The notes under the pieces are model-generated. The model had not been told where the DNA came from and did not search any database. It saw only the letters and a program-made list of their open reading frames with translations. A stretch of DNA of 64,000 bases, taken from the NCBI RefSeq assembly GCF_030067675.1, contig NZ_JASJEV010000005.1, positions 1 to 64,000 of the forward strand, given 5' to 3'. This document shows positions 49,916 through 62,255 of the stretch, in pieces. Position numbers and translations under genes: made by a program. Positions within the stretch are counted from its first letter, which is position 1, and each line of letters opens with the position of its first letter. Origin of the DNA: Chelatococcus albus. GTDB taxonomy: Bacteria > Pseudomonadota > Alphaproteobacteria > Rhizobiales > Beijerinckiaceae.

Positions 49916-50398
49916 ATGGCGGAGACACGGCGAAGGATCGTGAGCGGGGGCTGCCAGTGCGGCGCGGTGCGCTATGCGGTCTACGGCGAGCCCTTCGCGC
50001 CGTCGATCTGCTGGTGCCGGATGTGTCAGAAGGCGACCGGCGGCCTCTTCGGCGCCTACGTCGACGTGAAGGCGGCCGATCTCGTCTGGACGCGCGGCGA
50101 GCCGGGGCGCTTTGCGAGCTCCGCCGCGGCCGAGCGCGGCTTCTGCGCCTCCTGCAGCACGCCGCTGTTCTACAAGCTGCGCAGCGCCGCCCATTACGCC
50201 ATCACCATGGGCAGCCTCGATCACCCGCACGACTGGCCGCCGCAGAGCCAGCTCGTGCCCGAGAACCGCCCGGCCTTCTGCGAGAGCCTCGCGAGCCTCG
50301 AGGTGGTGCCGACCTCCGCCTGGCTGGCGCAGGACCCCGAGGGTTTCGCCTCGCGCCAGCATCCCGACCATGACACCGAGGTCTGGCCGCCGCGGTAA
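49916..50398 (+). CDS. GFA family zinc-binding protein
   Basis: A 160-residue protein of the glutathione-dependent formaldehyde-activating (GFA/CENP-V) family. The zinc ligands are GGCQCGAVRY, ICWCRMCQKATGG and GFCASCSTPLFYK. Most members are not proven formaldehyde enzymes; some bind glutathione adducts. ATG 49916 is preferred; a TTG two codons earlier is in frame. Stands alone between icd and alaS. Confidence 0.9.
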   Translation: MAETRRRIVSGGCQCGAVRYAVYGEPFAPSICWCRMCQKATGGLFGAYVDVKAADLVWTRGEPGRFASSAAAERGFCASCSTPLFYKLRSAAHYAITMGSLDHPHDWPPQSQLVPENRPAFCESLASLEVVPTSAWLAQDPEGFASRQHPDHDTEVWPPR

Positions 50399-50490
50399 CG
50401 CAGGCGGCTCCTCCGCAGGCCGAGGGGGCCTGTCAGTGGGTCGCGAAGCCCCGCCGTATCACCCTCCCGCCGACGGGTCGCCGCCTCGCC

Positions 50491-53148
<2,658 letters not shown>

Positions 53149-53326
53149 CAGGCTCGCACTCGTGACCATGGGCGGCACGCCTCGCGCCGCCTTCTCCTCG
53201 TCAGGCCCGTGTTTCTAGAGGCCGTGCAGGACGCTGTCGAGTGCACTCGACGCCCCAAGCGAAAGCGGGCGCCGCCTCCCGCGCCGCCCGCCCCCCAAGT
53301 CGCCGCCCGCATGAGGCCGACGCGGC

Positions 53327-54409
53327 TCAGGCCGCGCCCTCGTCGAGATCCTCGGCCGTCGGGTCGACGTTCTCGAGAATGCGATCGGCGAGCAGGCCGG
53401 CGTTCTGCCGGATGGCGAGCTCGATCTTGGCCGCGATGTCCGGGTTGTCGCGCAGGAACTGCTTGGCGTTCTCGCGCCCCTGCCCGAGCCGCTGGCTGTC
53501 GTAGGAGAACCATGCGCCGGACTTCTCCACGATACCGGCCTTGACGCCGAGATCGACGAGCTCGCCCGTCTTCGACACGCCCTCGCCGTACATGATGTCG
53601 AACTCGACCTGCTTGAACGGCGGCGCCACCTTGTTCTTCACGACCTTGACGCGCGTCGTGTTGCCGATGACCTCGTCGCGGTCCTTGATCGAGCCGACGC
53701 GCCGGATGTCGAGGCGCACCGAGGCGTAGAACTTGAGCGCGTTGCCGCCAGTCGTCGTCTCCGGGCTGCCGTACATGACGCCGATCTTCATGCGGATCTG
53801 GTTGATGAAGATCACCATGCAGTTCGAGCGCGAGATGGAGGCGGTGAGCTTGCGCAGGGCCTGACTCATCAGGCGCGCCTGCAGGCCCGGCTGCACCTCG
53901 CCCATCTCCCCCTCGATCTCCGAGCGCGGCACGAGCGCCGCGACCGAATCGACAACGAGCACATCGATGGCGCCCGAGCGCACGAGCGTGTCGGCGATCT
54001 CGAGCGCCTGCTCGCCCGTATCGGGCTGGGAGATGAGCAGGTCGTCGAGCTTCACGCCGAGTTTGCGCGCATAGACGGGATCGAGCGCGTGCTCGGCGTC
54101 GATGAAGCCGCAGATGCCGCCCTTCTTCTGCGCTTCGGCCACCGTGTGGAGCGCCAGCGTCGTCTTGCCCGAGGATTCCGGGCCGTAGATCTCGATGACG
54201 CGGCCGCGCGGCAGGCCACCCACGCCGAGCGCGATGTCGAGCCCGAGCGACCCCGTGGAGATCGTCTCGATCTCGATGGCCTTGTTCTGGCCGAGCCGCA
54301 TGATCGAGCCTTTGCCGAACGCGCGCTCGATCTGCGAGAGCGCGGCGTCGAGGGCTTTCGCCTTGTCCATGGAGCTGCCTTCCACGAGTCGCAAACTGGG
54401 CTGGGACAT
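53327..54409 (-). CDS. recA: Recombinase A
   Basis: A 360-residue recombinase. Walker A is GPESSGKT at about 76-83, Walker B in [15 protein letters not shown], and the L2 loop [22 protein letters not shown] is standard. It drives homologous recombination and LexA self-cleavage. The start could be ATG 54409 or ATG 54370. A GTTC-N7-GTTC box lies 87 bases upstream. The tail is acidic ([12 protein letters not shown]). Confidence 0.98.
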   Translation of the reverse strand: MSQPSLRLVEGSSMDKAKALDAALSQIERAFGKGSIMRLGQNKAIEIETISTGSLGLDIALGVGGLPRGRVIEIYGPESSGKTTLALHTVAEAQKKGGICGFIDAEHALDPVYARKLGVKLDDLLISQPDTGEQALEIADTLVRSGAIDVLVVDSVAALVPRSEIEGEMGEVQPGLQARLMSQALRKLTASISRSNCMVIFINQIRMKIGVMYGSPETTTGGNALKFYASVRLDIRRVGSIKDRDEVIGNTTRVKVVKNKVAPPFKQVEFDIMYGEGVSKTGELVDLGVKAGIVEKSGAWFSYDSQRLGQGRENAKQFLRDNPDIAAKIELAIRQNAGLLADRILENVDPTAEDLDEGAA

Positions 54410-54496
54410 GAGTGCTCACCCCTTATGGCACGGCGCGCGAATGAGTCTCAATGGACGCGCTGAACACACATGTACCTATTTTGTTCTCGCCGACAA

Positions 54497-54511
54497 GTTC
54501 TTTTTTTGTTC
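54497..54511. promoter_or_regulatory. LexA (SOS) box of recA
   Basis: GTTC-TTTTTTT-GTTC matches the alphaproteobacterial direct-repeat SOS box GTTC-N7-GTTC exactly. It is 87 bases upstream of the recA start, between recA and cckA. A third GTTC lies at 54483-54486 with a 10-base gap. LexA binding here is expected from the group's known recA regulation. Confidence 0.85.
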
Positions 54512-54589
54512 TACCCACCGAAACGACGCGGGCGTCAAGGCAAGTCTGCGTGAGCCCTCCCTCGCGCGGACCTGTCAGCCCTGGGCCCG

Positions 54590-57109
54590 TCAGCCCATGG
54601 CCGCCTTCACCGCCTCGACGAGCTGCTTGAGGCTGAAGGGCTTGGGCAGGAAGGTGAAGTCCTCGCCCTCGGGGAGGTTCTTCTTGAACGCGTCCTCGGC
54701 ATAGCCGGAGGCGAAGATGAACTTGAGCGCCGGCTGCTTGCGCCTCAGCTCGCGCAGGAGGCTCGGGCCGTCCATCTCGGGCATGACCACGTCGGAGACG
54801 ACAAGGTCGATGGGCGAGGGATGCTCCTCCACGATCGCCATCGCCTCGCGGCCCGATCCCGCCTCGAGCACAGTATAGCCGCGCGCCGCCAGCGCCCGGG
54901 CGCCGAAGGCGCGCACCGCCTCCTCGTCCTCGACGAGCAGGATGGTGCCGCGCCCCGTCAGGTCCGCCGCCTGTTTCTTCGCGGTCTCCGCCTTCGGCGC
55001 CTCCTCTGCCTCCGCCGGCACGTGGCGCGGCAGGAAGATGCGGAAGGTGGTGCCCCGGCCCACCTCGCTCTCGCAGAAGATGAAGCCGCCCGTCTGCTTG
55101 ACGATGCCGTAGACGGTGGAAAGGCCGAGGCCCGTGCCCTTGCCCACCTCCTTGGTGGTGAAGAAGGGCTCGAAGATCTTCTCGATCACCTCGGGTGGCA
55201 TCCCCGAGCCCGTATCCGCCACCTCGACCATGACGTAGTCGCCTGCCGGCATGGTCCTGTCGCCGTAGGCGCCGCTCTCGGCGGCCGGCACGTTCGCCGT
55301 GCGGATGGTGAGCCTGCCGCCTTCGGGCATGGCGTCGCGCGCGTTGACGGCGAGATTGACGATCACCTGCTCGAACTGGTTGACGTCGGCCTTGACGAGC
55401 CACAGGTCGCGCCCGTGCCTGAGGTCGAGCTCCACGGTCTCGCCGAGCAGGCGCTTGAGGAGCAGCGACAGATCGGACAGCCCCTCGCCGAGCTGGATGA
55501 CCTGCGGGCGCAGCGTCTGCCGGCGTGAGAACGCCAGCAGCTGGCGCACGAGACTCGCCGCACGGTTGGCGTTCTGCTTGATCTGCATGATGTCCTGGAA
55601 GGACGGATCGGTCGGCCGGTGATTGGCTAGAAGCAGGTCGGAATAGCCGATGATGGCCTGCAGCACGTTGTTGAAGTCGTGCGCCACTCCGCCGGCGAGC
55701 TGGCCCACCGCCTGCATCTTCTGCGCCTGGGCGAACTGCGCCTCGAGCTCCCGCTGCTCGGTCGTCTCCAGCGCGTAGACGATGGCCGCCTCCCCGTCCC
55801 CGTCGCCGTCCTCGACCGAGCTCAGATAGAGGCGCGCCGAGCGGGCGCCGTCGCCGGCGACGAGGGCATCGATCGGCGCGATGTCGTCGCGTCCCTCGGC
55901 CGCCGCCCTGATCGCCGCGTCGAGCGCGTTGCGGTCGCGTTCGGCGACGACGTCGAGGATCGAGCGGTCGCTGCCGCCCTCCCCCTTGGCGAAGGCGCCG
56001 CCGAACAGGCGGGCGAAGGAGGCGTTGCTGCGCACCACCCGCCCGTTGCGGTCGACGGCGGCGATGGCCACCGGCGTGTTGTTGAAGAAGCGGGCAAAGC
56101 GCACCTCCGCCGCGCGCTGCCCCTCGGCCACGTCCTCGCCGGGCGAGCGGTTGAGCACGAGGGTGCGCGAGGGCCCGGCCTCTCCCTCCGCCCCGAAGGC
56201 GACACGATGGAAGACGCGCACCGGCAGGGACTGGCCGCCGCGGCGGCGCAGGTCAATGTCCAGGATCTCGGTTCGCACGTCGCCCGGCGCGCCGGTGACG
56301 GCGCCGAGGAGCGCTGCTGCGTTGACGGGCACGACGTCGGCGAGCCGCAGGCCCCCCGAGCCGACCTTGGCAAGGTCGTGGTCGAGCCAACCCGCGAGCG
56401 TCGCATTCATGTAGACGATCTGGCCGCTCGGATCGATGGACAGGAAGCCCGCGGGCGCATGATCGAGATAATCGATGGCGTGCTGCAGCTCCTGGAACAC
56501 GTTCTCCTGGCGCTCGCGCTCGCGCGTCACGTCGGCGATGCTCCAGAGCGCGGCGCGCCGGCCGCCCGGACGTGCGAGCGGCTTCACCCGCACCCGGTAC
56601 CAGCCGGCGTCCTCGCGCCCGCCGAGACCGGGCGCGAGCCGGATCTCCTCGGCCGTCGTCCGTCCCTCGCGCGCCGCCTGCGCCAGGCGATAGACCGCCT
56701 CCGACACCTCCGGCGCGCCGCTGAACAGCCTCTCGGCAGCGCGCAGGTCGGCGAGGCTCGTCGCCTGCGCGAATGCGAGATAGGCCTCGTTGGCGTAGAC
56801 CACGCGCCCGTCCGACTCGACGACGAGAACGCCTTCGTCGGCCGTGTCGGCCATCAGCTTGGTCAGGTCGTTGCGCGCGCCGCGGCCCGCAAACTGCACC
56901 ACCCCCACGGCGAAGGCGAGCAGGCAGAAGATGCCGACGACGGCGAGCGCCGCAAGGAAGGCGATGATGAAGGGTTGCGCCCGCTCGCTGCCGAGGAAAT
57001 TGAGCGCCACCAGCGCGCCGACCAGCACGCCCGCAAAGAGGACGAGGAGGCCCGCGTGTCCCGGCCTCTCGGAGCGGTCGATCGAGGTGGTTGCGGTCGT
57101 CTCGCTCAT
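54590..57109 (-). CDS. cckA: Hybrid sensor histidine kinase CckA
   Basis: An 839-residue cell-cycle kinase. Two membrane helices (about 18-40 and 48-72) are followed by PAS domains (from about 85, 215 and 335), the HisKA helix [20 protein letters not shown] with His477, an HATPase domain ([41 protein letters not shown]) and a receiver domain with Asp773 in [12 protein letters not shown]. In Caulobacter CckA sends phosphate through ChpT to CtrA, controlling division and flagellar genes. ATG 57109 was chosen; the frame extends 15 codons upstream. It is 58 bases after flhB on the same strand. Confidence 0.94.
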   Translation of the reverse strand: MSETTATTSIDRSERPGHAGLLVLFAGVLVGALVALNFLGSERAQPFIIAFLAALAVVGIFCLLAFAVGVVQFAGRGARNDLTKLMADTADEGVLVVESDGRVVYANEAYLAFAQATSLADLRAAERLFSGAPEVSEAVYRLAQAAREGRTTAEEIRLAPGLGGREDAGWYRVRVKPLARPGGRRAALWSIADVTRERERQENVFQELQHAIDYLDHAPAGFLSIDPSGQIVYMNATLAGWLDHDLAKVGSGGLRLADVVPVNAAALLGAVTGAPGDVRTEILDIDLRRRGGQSLPVRVFHRVAFGAEGEAGPSRTLVLNRSPGEDVAEGQRAAEVRFARFFNNTPVAIAAVDRNGRVVRSNASFARLFGGAFAKGEGGSDRSILDVVAERDRNALDAAIRAAAEGRDDIAPIDALVAGDGARSARLYLSSVEDGDGDGEAAIVYALETTEQRELEAQFAQAQKMQAVGQLAGGVAHDFNNVLQAIIGYSDLLLANHRPTDPSFQDIMQIKQNANRAASLVRQLLAFSRRQTLRPQVIQLGEGLSDLSLLLKRLLGETVELDLRHGRDLWLVKADVNQFEQVIVNLAVNARDAMPEGGRLTIRTANVPAAESGAYGDRTMPAGDYVMVEVADTGSGMPPEVIEKIFEPFFTTKEVGKGTGLGLSTVYGIVKQTGGFIFCESEVGRGTTFRIFLPRHVPAEAEEAPKAETAKKQAADLTGRGTILLVEDEEAVRAFGARALAARGYTVLEAGSGREAMAIVEEHPSPIDLVVSDVVMPEMDGPSLLRELRRKQPALKFIFASGYAEDAFKKNLPEGEDFTFLPKPFSLKQLVEAVKAAMG

Positions 57110-57167
57110 GCCTCTCGGCCCCTTCGGCGCCCGGCTGCGGCGCCGGCGCGTCACGTCTCGTCAAGCC

Positions 57168-58235
57168 TTATGACGCCCTGCCCCGCAGCCGCAAGACATA
57201 GCCTATGACCTCCGCCACCGCCTTGTAGTGCTCCACGGGAATTTCGGCGTCGATCTCGACCGCGGCGTAGAGGGTGCGGGCGAGCGGCGGGTTCTCCACG
57301 ACCGCCACCCCGCTCTCCTCCGCGAGCGCGCGGATGCGCAGCGCCAGCGCATCGACGCCCTTCGCCACGCAGACCGGCGCCGGCATCTTCTTATCGTAGC
57401 GCAGGGCGACGGCGAAATGCGTCGGGTTGGCGATGACGACGGTGGCCTTGGGCACCGCCGCCATCATGCGCTTCTTCGCCCGCGTCGTGCGCAGCTGGCG
57501 GACCCTCGACTTGATCTCGGGATTACCCTCGGTTTCCTTGAACTCCTGCTTCAGCTCCTGCTTGGTCATGCGCAGGCGCTTGCGCCAGGAGAAGCGCTGG
57601 TAGAGGAAATCACCGGCCGCGAGAAAGGCCAGCGCTGCAAGCACCGCCGTCATCAGCTTCAGGACGAGGTCCTGCGAAGCGGGCAGGATGGCGACCGGGT
57701 CGAGCCGCGCGAGAACGTCGAGCCGGTCGCGCTCGCCCCACAGTACCGTCCAGGCCAGGGCTCCGATGATGGCGATCTTGAGGAGCCCCTTGCCGAACTG
57801 GACAAGGGCCTCGCGCCCGAAGATGCGCTTGAACCCCGCGCCGGGGGAGATGCGCGAGAGCTGCGGCATCAGCGGCGTGAGCGTCCAAAGCGGCTTGTTC
57901 TGCACGAGCGCCCCCCCGAGCGCAGCGAGGAGAAGGAGGCCGCAAGGCAGGACGAGCGCCCACAAGCCGGCGGCGAGCGCGCGGCGTCCGGCAGCCAGGA
58001 AGCCGTCCGCGCTCGAGGGCACCGCATGGGCGTTCATGAGGAAGACCTTGAGCGATGCGCTCAGGCCCTGGGCGACCGGCGCGGCGAGCACGAGCACGGC
58101 GAGCGTGAAACCGCCGAGGACGAACCAGGTGTTCACCTCGACGCTCTTCGGCACGTCGCCGCGCTTGATCGCCTCTTCGAGCCGCCGCTCTGTCGGCTCT
58201 TCGGTGCGGTCGTCGTTGTCCTGCCCCTCGGCCAT
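57168..58235 (-). CDS. flhB: Flagellar export protein FlhB
   Basis: A 355-residue export-gate protein. [24 protein letters not shown]-like start ([16 protein letters not shown]), four membrane helices up to about residue 215, and the cytosolic domain with the self-cleavage site NPTH at residues 270-273 ([16 protein letters not shown]). Cleavage between Asn and Pro switches export from hook to filament proteins. It starts 3 bases after fliR. Confidence 0.97.
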   Translation of the reverse strand: MAEGQDNDDRTEEPTERRLEEAIKRGDVPKSVEVNTWFVLGGFTLAVLVLAAPVAQGLSASLKVFLMNAHAVPSSADGFLAAGRRALAAGLWALVLPCGLLLLAALGGALVQNKPLWTLTPLMPQLSRISPGAGFKRIFGREALVQFGKGLLKIAIIGALAWTVLWGERDRLDVLARLDPVAILPASQDLVLKLMTAVLAALAFLAAGDFLYQRFSWRKRLRMTKQELKQEFKETEGNPEIKSRVRQLRTTRAKKRMMAAVPKATVVIANPTHFAVALRYDKKMPAPVCVAKGVDALALRIRALAEESGVAVVENPPLARTLYAAVEIDAEIPVEHYKAVAEVIGYVLRLRGRAS

Positions 58236-58238
58236 GGC

Positions 58239-59000
58239 TCACCCCGGCAGCATCTCGCCGAGGAAGGCGCGCACGTCCTCGAGAAACACCCCCATCATGA
58301 TGCCGAGGACGGCAAGGAGAATGACCATGCCGGCGATGATGGTCGCCGGCATGGCGAGGAAGAAGACCTGCATCTGCGGCATCAGGCGCGAGAGTACGCC
58401 GAGGCCGAGGTTGAACAGGAGGCCGAAGACGATGAAAGGTGCTGCGATCTGCACGGCGACCGTGAAGCCGCGCCCGACCGCCTTGATGGCGAGCATGGCC
58501 GCGTCCCCGCTCGCCGGCACGCCTCCCGGCGGCAGGATGGCGTAGCTGCCCTGGATCCCCGCGATGGCAACGTGATGCAGGTCCGTGGCGAAGATGAGCG
58601 TGATGCCAAGCAGCGTCAGGAAGTTGGTGAGCACGGCGTCGTAGCTGCCCGCCGCCGGGTTGACCTGCTGGGCGAAGGCGAGGCCGAGCTGCTGCGCCAC
58701 GATGGTGCCGGCCGTCTGCAGGCTGGCCACGACCATGCGGGCGGCAAGCCCGAGCATCAGGCCTACGGCGATCTCCCCGATGAGGACGGCGATCGTCGCC
58801 GGCGCGGCGATGCCGCCGGCGAGCGCCGGCAGGGAGCGGCTCGCCAGAGGATGGAAGACAAGCGTGAGGAGCACGGCGAGCGCCAGCCGCGACCGCGCGG
58901 AGATCATGCGCTCGCCCAGGCCGGGCAGCAGCATGACGAGCGCGCCGACCCGCGCGAAGACGAGAATGTAGGAGGCGGCCGTCTCGGGCGTGATCGTCAT
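58239..59000 (-). CDS. fliR: Flagellar export protein FliR
   Basis: A 253-residue export-gate membrane protein with about six helices. ILVFARVGALVMLLPGLGERMI, AGTIVAQQLGLAFAQQVNPA and RFT-like GRGFTVAVQIAAPFIVFGLLFNLGLGVLSRLMPQMQVF are the family landmarks. The ATG at 59000 was chosen. Together with FliP and FliQ it makes the export pore. Confidence 0.95.
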   Translation of the reverse strand: MTITPETAASYILVFARVGALVMLLPGLGERMISARSRLALAVLLTLVFHPLASRSLPALAGGIAAPATIAVLIGEIAVGLMLGLAARMVVASLQTAGTIVAQQLGLAFAQQVNPAAGSYDAVLTNFLTLLGITLIFATDLHHVAIAGIQGSYAILPPGGVPASGDAAMLAIKAVGRGFTVAVQIAAPFIVFGLLFNLGLGVLSRLMPQMQVFFLAMPATIIAGMVILLAVLGIMMGVFLEDVRAFLGEMLPG

Positions 59001-59076
59001 CGCTTGGCGGAACCGGCATGGCTCGGCGAACGAGCAGGGCCCCGCCGCCCGCCATCCGCACGATTCGGCGGCGAGT

Positions 59077-59343
59077 TTAGCCGCCCGCGACGATTCGCGC
59101 TGCGATCCGCGCCATGTAGCCGGCCAGCGCATCGCCCATGAAGGGCAGGAGAAAGAGGAGCGCGCCGAAGACCGCGAGGATCTTCGGCACGTAAACGAGC
59201 GTCTGCTCCTGGAGCTGCGTCAGCGCCTGCACGAGCGACACGACGAGGCCCACGGCCAGCGCCACCAGCATCAGCGGCCCTCCGACCTTCAGGAAGGTGA
59301 CGATGCCGTCGCGGGCGACGTCGAGGATGGCGGCGGGGGTCAT
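59077..59343 (-). CDS. fliQ: Flagellar export protein FliQ
   Basis: An 88-residue protein with two membrane helices (LMLVALAVGLVVSLVQALTQL and VFGALLFLLPFMGDALAGYM). LVSLVQALTQLQEQTLVYVPKI is the FliQ signature. It is part of the FliPQR export gate. Confidence 0.94.
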   Translation of the reverse strand: MTPAAILDVARDGIVTFLKVGGPLMLVALAVGLVVSLVQALTQLQEQTLVYVPKILAVFGALLFLLPFMGDALAGYMARIAARIVAGG

Positions 59344-59369
59344 GGCGCGCTTCGGCCTCGTGCGGGTCG

Positions 59370-59690
59370 TCAGATCGGCATGCGCATGATTTCCTCATAG
59401 GCCGCGATGACGCGATCGCGCACCGCCACGAGGCTTTCGACGGCCGCTTCGCTCTCCGCCACGGCGGTCACGACGTCAACGATGTCGCCCTTGCCCTGGA
59501 CGGCGGCGATGCCCTGGCTTTCGGCTTTCTGGCCCGCCTGGGCGACGCCGTCGATGGCCTGGCTGACGAGTGCGGCGAAGCTGCCGTCGGCCGAGGAGGT
59601 CTCGCCGGAAAAGGCCGGCTTCAGGCTGTCCTGCGTCGCGAGACGCTGGACGGAGGTATAGGCACCGGCGGCAAAGGTGGGGGTGGCCAT
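59370..59690 (-). CDS. fliE: Flagellar hook-basal body protein FliE
   Basis: A 106-residue protein joining the MS ring to the rod. SFAALVSQAIDGVAQAGQKAESQGIAAVQGKGDIVDVVTAVAESEAAVESLVAVRDRVIAAYEEIMRMPI has the C-terminal helix and RMPI ending typical of FliE, here split for reading: the conserved end is AYEEIMRMPI. It lies between flgC and fliQ with short gaps. Confidence 0.93.
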   Translation of the reverse strand: MATPTFAAGAYTSVQRLATQDSLKPAFSGETSSADGSFAALVSQAIDGVAQAGQKAESQGIAAVQGKGDIVDVVTAVAESEAAVESLVAVRDRVIAAYEEIMRMPI

Positions 59691-59709
59691 GGCAATGTCC
59701 TTGGTTGTC

Positions 59710-60120
59710 CTAGACGCGGAGGATGTCGAGGGTGCGGTTGATCATGCGGCGCGTGGCGCCGATGAGATTGAGGTTGGCCTCGTAGCTGCGCTGCGCTTCG
59801 CGCATGTCCATGACTTCGATGACCGAATTGACGTTGGGCAGTTTCACCTGGCCGTTATCATCCGCCGCCGGATGCCCTGGATCGAAACGCGTGCGGAAGG
59901 CCGACCGGTCGGTCTTGACCCGCCCGAGCTCGACGAGCTGGACGCCCAGCTCGTTGTCGAAGCGGCGCTCGAATGTGGGCAGCTTGCGCCGGTAGGGCTC
60001 CGCGCCGGGCTTGCTCGCCGCCGAGTCCGCATTGGCGATGTTCTCCGCGATGACGCGCATGCGGCCTGATTGCGCCCTGAGCCCGGAAGCCGCGATCGAG
60101 AGGCTCTTCAGGAAATCCAT
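59710..60120 (-). CDS. flgC: Flagellar proximal rod protein FlgC
   Basis: A 136-residue rod protein. FLKSLSIAASGLRAQ with RMRVIAENIANADS is the N-terminal rod motif, and SVIEVMDMREAQRSYEANLN the C-terminal one, both amphipathic heptad helices. The ATG at 60120 was chosen over a frame extending into flgB. Confidence 0.96.
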   Translation of the reverse strand: MDFLKSLSIAASGLRAQSGRMRVIAENIANADSAASKPGAEPYRRKLPTFERRFDNELGVQLVELGRVKTDRSAFRTRFDPGHPAADDNGQVKLPNVNSVIEVMDMREAQRSYEANLNLIGATRRMINRTLDILRV

Positions 60121-60134
60121 GGGGAAGTTGCTCC

Positions 60135-60533
60135 TCAGGCCCGGCGACCGATCGCGACCTTCAGGAGCGACAGGCTCTTCGAATACAGCGTCGTGGCCAT
60201 CTGAAAGTCCGTCTGGTTCTGGGCGACCTTCATCATCTCCTCCTCGAGCGACACGCCGTTGCCGCTCGGGGAGACCTCGAAGCGCTTGGCGTCGCGGCCG
60301 TCGAAGCCGGAGGTACCGCCGGCCGCGACCAGATGCGCCGGGCTCGTGCGCACCATGCCGATGTCGCCGCGCCCGCTGCGGCCGGCCGCCGGCTCGCGCA
60401 GGTCGCGCGGCTTGAAGCCGGGCGTGTCGGCGTTGGCCACGTTCTCGGCCAGCACTTTCTGGCGCGCCTGATGCCACTGCATCCGCGCCTTCAGGAGATC
60501 CATCAAGGGCAAACCGGCGATCGACACGCGCAT
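60135..60533 (-). CDS. flgB: Flagellar proximal rod protein FlgB
   Basis: A 132-residue rod protein. QKVLAENVANADTPGFKPRDL is the conserved N-terminal rod segment; EEEMMKVAQNQTDFQMATTLYSKSLSLLKVAIGR closes it. It is the first gene of flgB-flgC-fliE-fliQ-fliR-flhB, with CtrA-like boxes upstream. Confidence 0.96.
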   Translation of the reverse strand: MRVSIAGLPLMDLLKARMQWHQARQKVLAENVANADTPGFKPRDLREPAAGRSGRGDIGMVRTSPAHLVAAGGTSGFDGRDAKRFEVSPSGNGVSLEEEMMKVAQNQTDFQMATTLYSKSLSLLKVAIGRRA

Positions 60534-60573
60534 CCTCCACGCTTGAGGCCGGCAAAATCTGCCCGGTGCATGG

Positions 60574-60588
60574 TTAATGAACGGTAAA
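60574..60588. promoter_or_regulatory. Degenerate CtrA-like box upstream of flgB
   Basis: TTAATGAACGGTAAA matches TTAA-N7-TTAA at 7 of 8 positions. It lies 41 bases upstream of the flgB start, where the promoter should be, and close to a second, perfect box. Confidence 0.5.
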
Positions 60589-60627
60589 TGCCGGGCGAGA
60601 AAGGCGCGGCGGCGGATTCGCCTTGCC

Positions 60628-60642
60628 TTAAACGGTGGTTAA
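60628..60642. promoter_or_regulatory. Perfect CtrA box between flgB and fliO
   Basis: TTAAACGGTGGTTAA is an exact match to the CtrA consensus TTAA-N7-TTAA, in DNA that is otherwise GC-rich. It stands in the divergent gap between flgB and the fliO-like gene, suited to control either arm. Confidence 0.75.
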
Positions 60643-60727
60643 TCCTAAGCAGCAGGGGGGTTACGCTCACGCGTAGTGCAGGTCATCGGCAGATTGTCCG
60701 GCGTTCGGACGACGAGGGAAGCACGCC

Positions 60728-62059
60728 TTGCAGTCGTTCTTTGGAATCGAGCTCTCTGCGACAGGCAAGTTTCTGATCGCATTCGCCATCATCATTCTCC
60801 TGCTGGCGCTCTTCGCGCTGGTGCTGCGACGGATCACGGGCGGGCGCCTGACGCTCACCGGACAGAGCGCCGGACGGTCGCGTCAGCCGCGCCTCGGCAT
60901 CGTCGACATCTACGATCTCGACCGGCAGCGTCAGCTCATCCTGTTGCGGCGCGACAATGTCGAGCACCTCGTCATGATCGGCGGGCCGAACGACGTGGTG
61001 GTCGAGTCACATATCTTGCGCGGCGTCGCGCGCGTGCCGGTGCATCCTCAGCCGGTGGCGACCGAGGGGGCTCCCCTGCCCGTTCCGCCGCCGATCGCCG
61101 CGGCGGAATCCGTGCCGCCGTTGCGCCCGGCGGTCATCGAGCCGAAGGCCGAGGTGGTGCCCGCTGCGGCCGTGCCGGACCTGCGCACCGAGCCGACCTT
61201 CGCCCCTTCGCCCGCGCCGCCCCCTCCCCGCGTGGAGCCGACGCCCGTCGTTCCTGAGCGGCCTGCGGCGGCGACGCCGCAGCGCGCCGTGGGAGAGCGT
61301 GTCGTCCCGTCCTTCGAGCCGCGCGCTCCTGCCGTGCCGCCGCAGCGGCCCGCCGCGGACGTCGTTGCGGTCGATCGTCGCGCCGCCGAGCCCGTGGCGG
61401 GACCGGGCTCGCGCGAAACGCGGCCCAAGGTCGATCTTCCGCCGTCGCCGCCGCCGGAGGACAAGGTCGCCGACGACAAGACCCTGTCCGAGATGGCGCG
61501 CCAGCTCGAGGAAGCCTTGAAGCGTCCCTTCTCTGCCGTTCGGCCGTCGAGCGCTGCAGCGATCGACACCGCTACGCATGCCCCGGCCCAGCAGGCGGCA
61601 CCTCGCCAGCCGGCGCCGCCGCCCGCGCCGACCGAGGGCGCTGCGGACAAGGGCGCGAGCCCTGCTGCGAAGGAAGCCGAGCCGGCCCCCGCCAGCCGCT
61701 TCGCCCGCCCCTTCACCCCAGCGCCGTCCCCGATCGCCACCCAGCGTCCAGCGCCTGCCGCTCCGCGGCCCGCGGAGCCGCCGCATGCCCCCGCCGAGCC
61801 TGCGGCCGCCGCTGCGGTTGCGCCGCCGCCCGCGCCCAAGGTTGAGGAGGTCAAGGCCGCCGCGCCCGCCGCCCCGACGGCGCCGGCCCTCGAGCCCGCA
61901 GCTCCCGCGGTGAGCGAACCGAAAGTCGACGATCGAGCCTCGGCGCCGGCGGCGGAAGCCGGCAGGCCGCCGAAGGAGTTCGACCCCTTCTCCGTCGAGG
62001 AGATCGAGGCGGAGTTCGCGCGCCTTCTCGGCCGCGCACCGCCGAAAGTCGACAAGTAA
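60728..62059 (+). CDS. fliO: FliO-like flagellar protein with long Pro/Ala-rich tail
   Basis: A 443-residue protein from a TTG start. One membrane helix (GKFLIAFAIIILLLALFALVL) is followed by a FliO-type domain of about 70 residues (RLGIVDIYDLDRQRQLILLRRDNVEHLVMIGGPNDVVVES). The remaining 330 residues are low complexity, rich in Pro, Ala and Glu, and end with a short ordered segment EFDPFSVEEIEAEFARLLGRAP. Ordinary FliO is 100-150 residues. FliO helps FliP assemble, and fliP follows, which supports the call. Confidence 0.8.
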   Translation: MQSFFGIELSATGKFLIAFAIIILLLALFALVLRRITGGRLTLTGQSAGRSRQPRLGIVDIYDLDRQRQLILLRRDNVEHLVMIGGPNDVVVESHILRGVARVPVHPQPVATEGAPLPVPPPIAAAESVPPLRPAVIEPKAEVVPAAAVPDLRTEPTFAPSPAPPPPRVEPTPVVPERPAAATPQRAVGERVVPSFEPRAPAVPPQRPAADVVAVDRRAAEPVAGPGSRETRPKVDLPPSPPPEDKVADDKTLSEMARQLEEALKRPFSAVRPSSAAAIDTATHAPAQQAAPRQPAPPPAPTEGAADKGASPAAKEAEPAPASRFARPFTPAPSPIATQRPAPAAPRPAEPPHAPAEPAAAAAVAPPPAPKVEEVKAAAPAAPTAPALEPAAPAVSEPKVDDRASAPAAEAGRPPKEFDPFSVEEIEAEFARLLGRAPPKVDK

Positions 62060-62255
62060 TCCTCGCCCGGCGCCCCGTCGCGCTCGCGATGGGGCGCGTA
62101 TAACCCGGCCCGCGCATCTCGCTGTGCTTGCCTCACGGCCAAGGCGCCACCTACGGTCCGGCAGGAGAGGGGCGCGATTCGGGGCCATGTGGCAGGGTCA
62201 GAGAAAGGACTGCGCTGCGAGAGGGAGCAGGCCGCGGCTGCCGTACCGTGGCGGC

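Noticed and set aside
57228-59141. 637-codon plus-strand frame opposite flhB and fliR
   Set aside because: Composition rich in Arg, Glu and His is typical of a shadow; flhB and fliR have full motifs.
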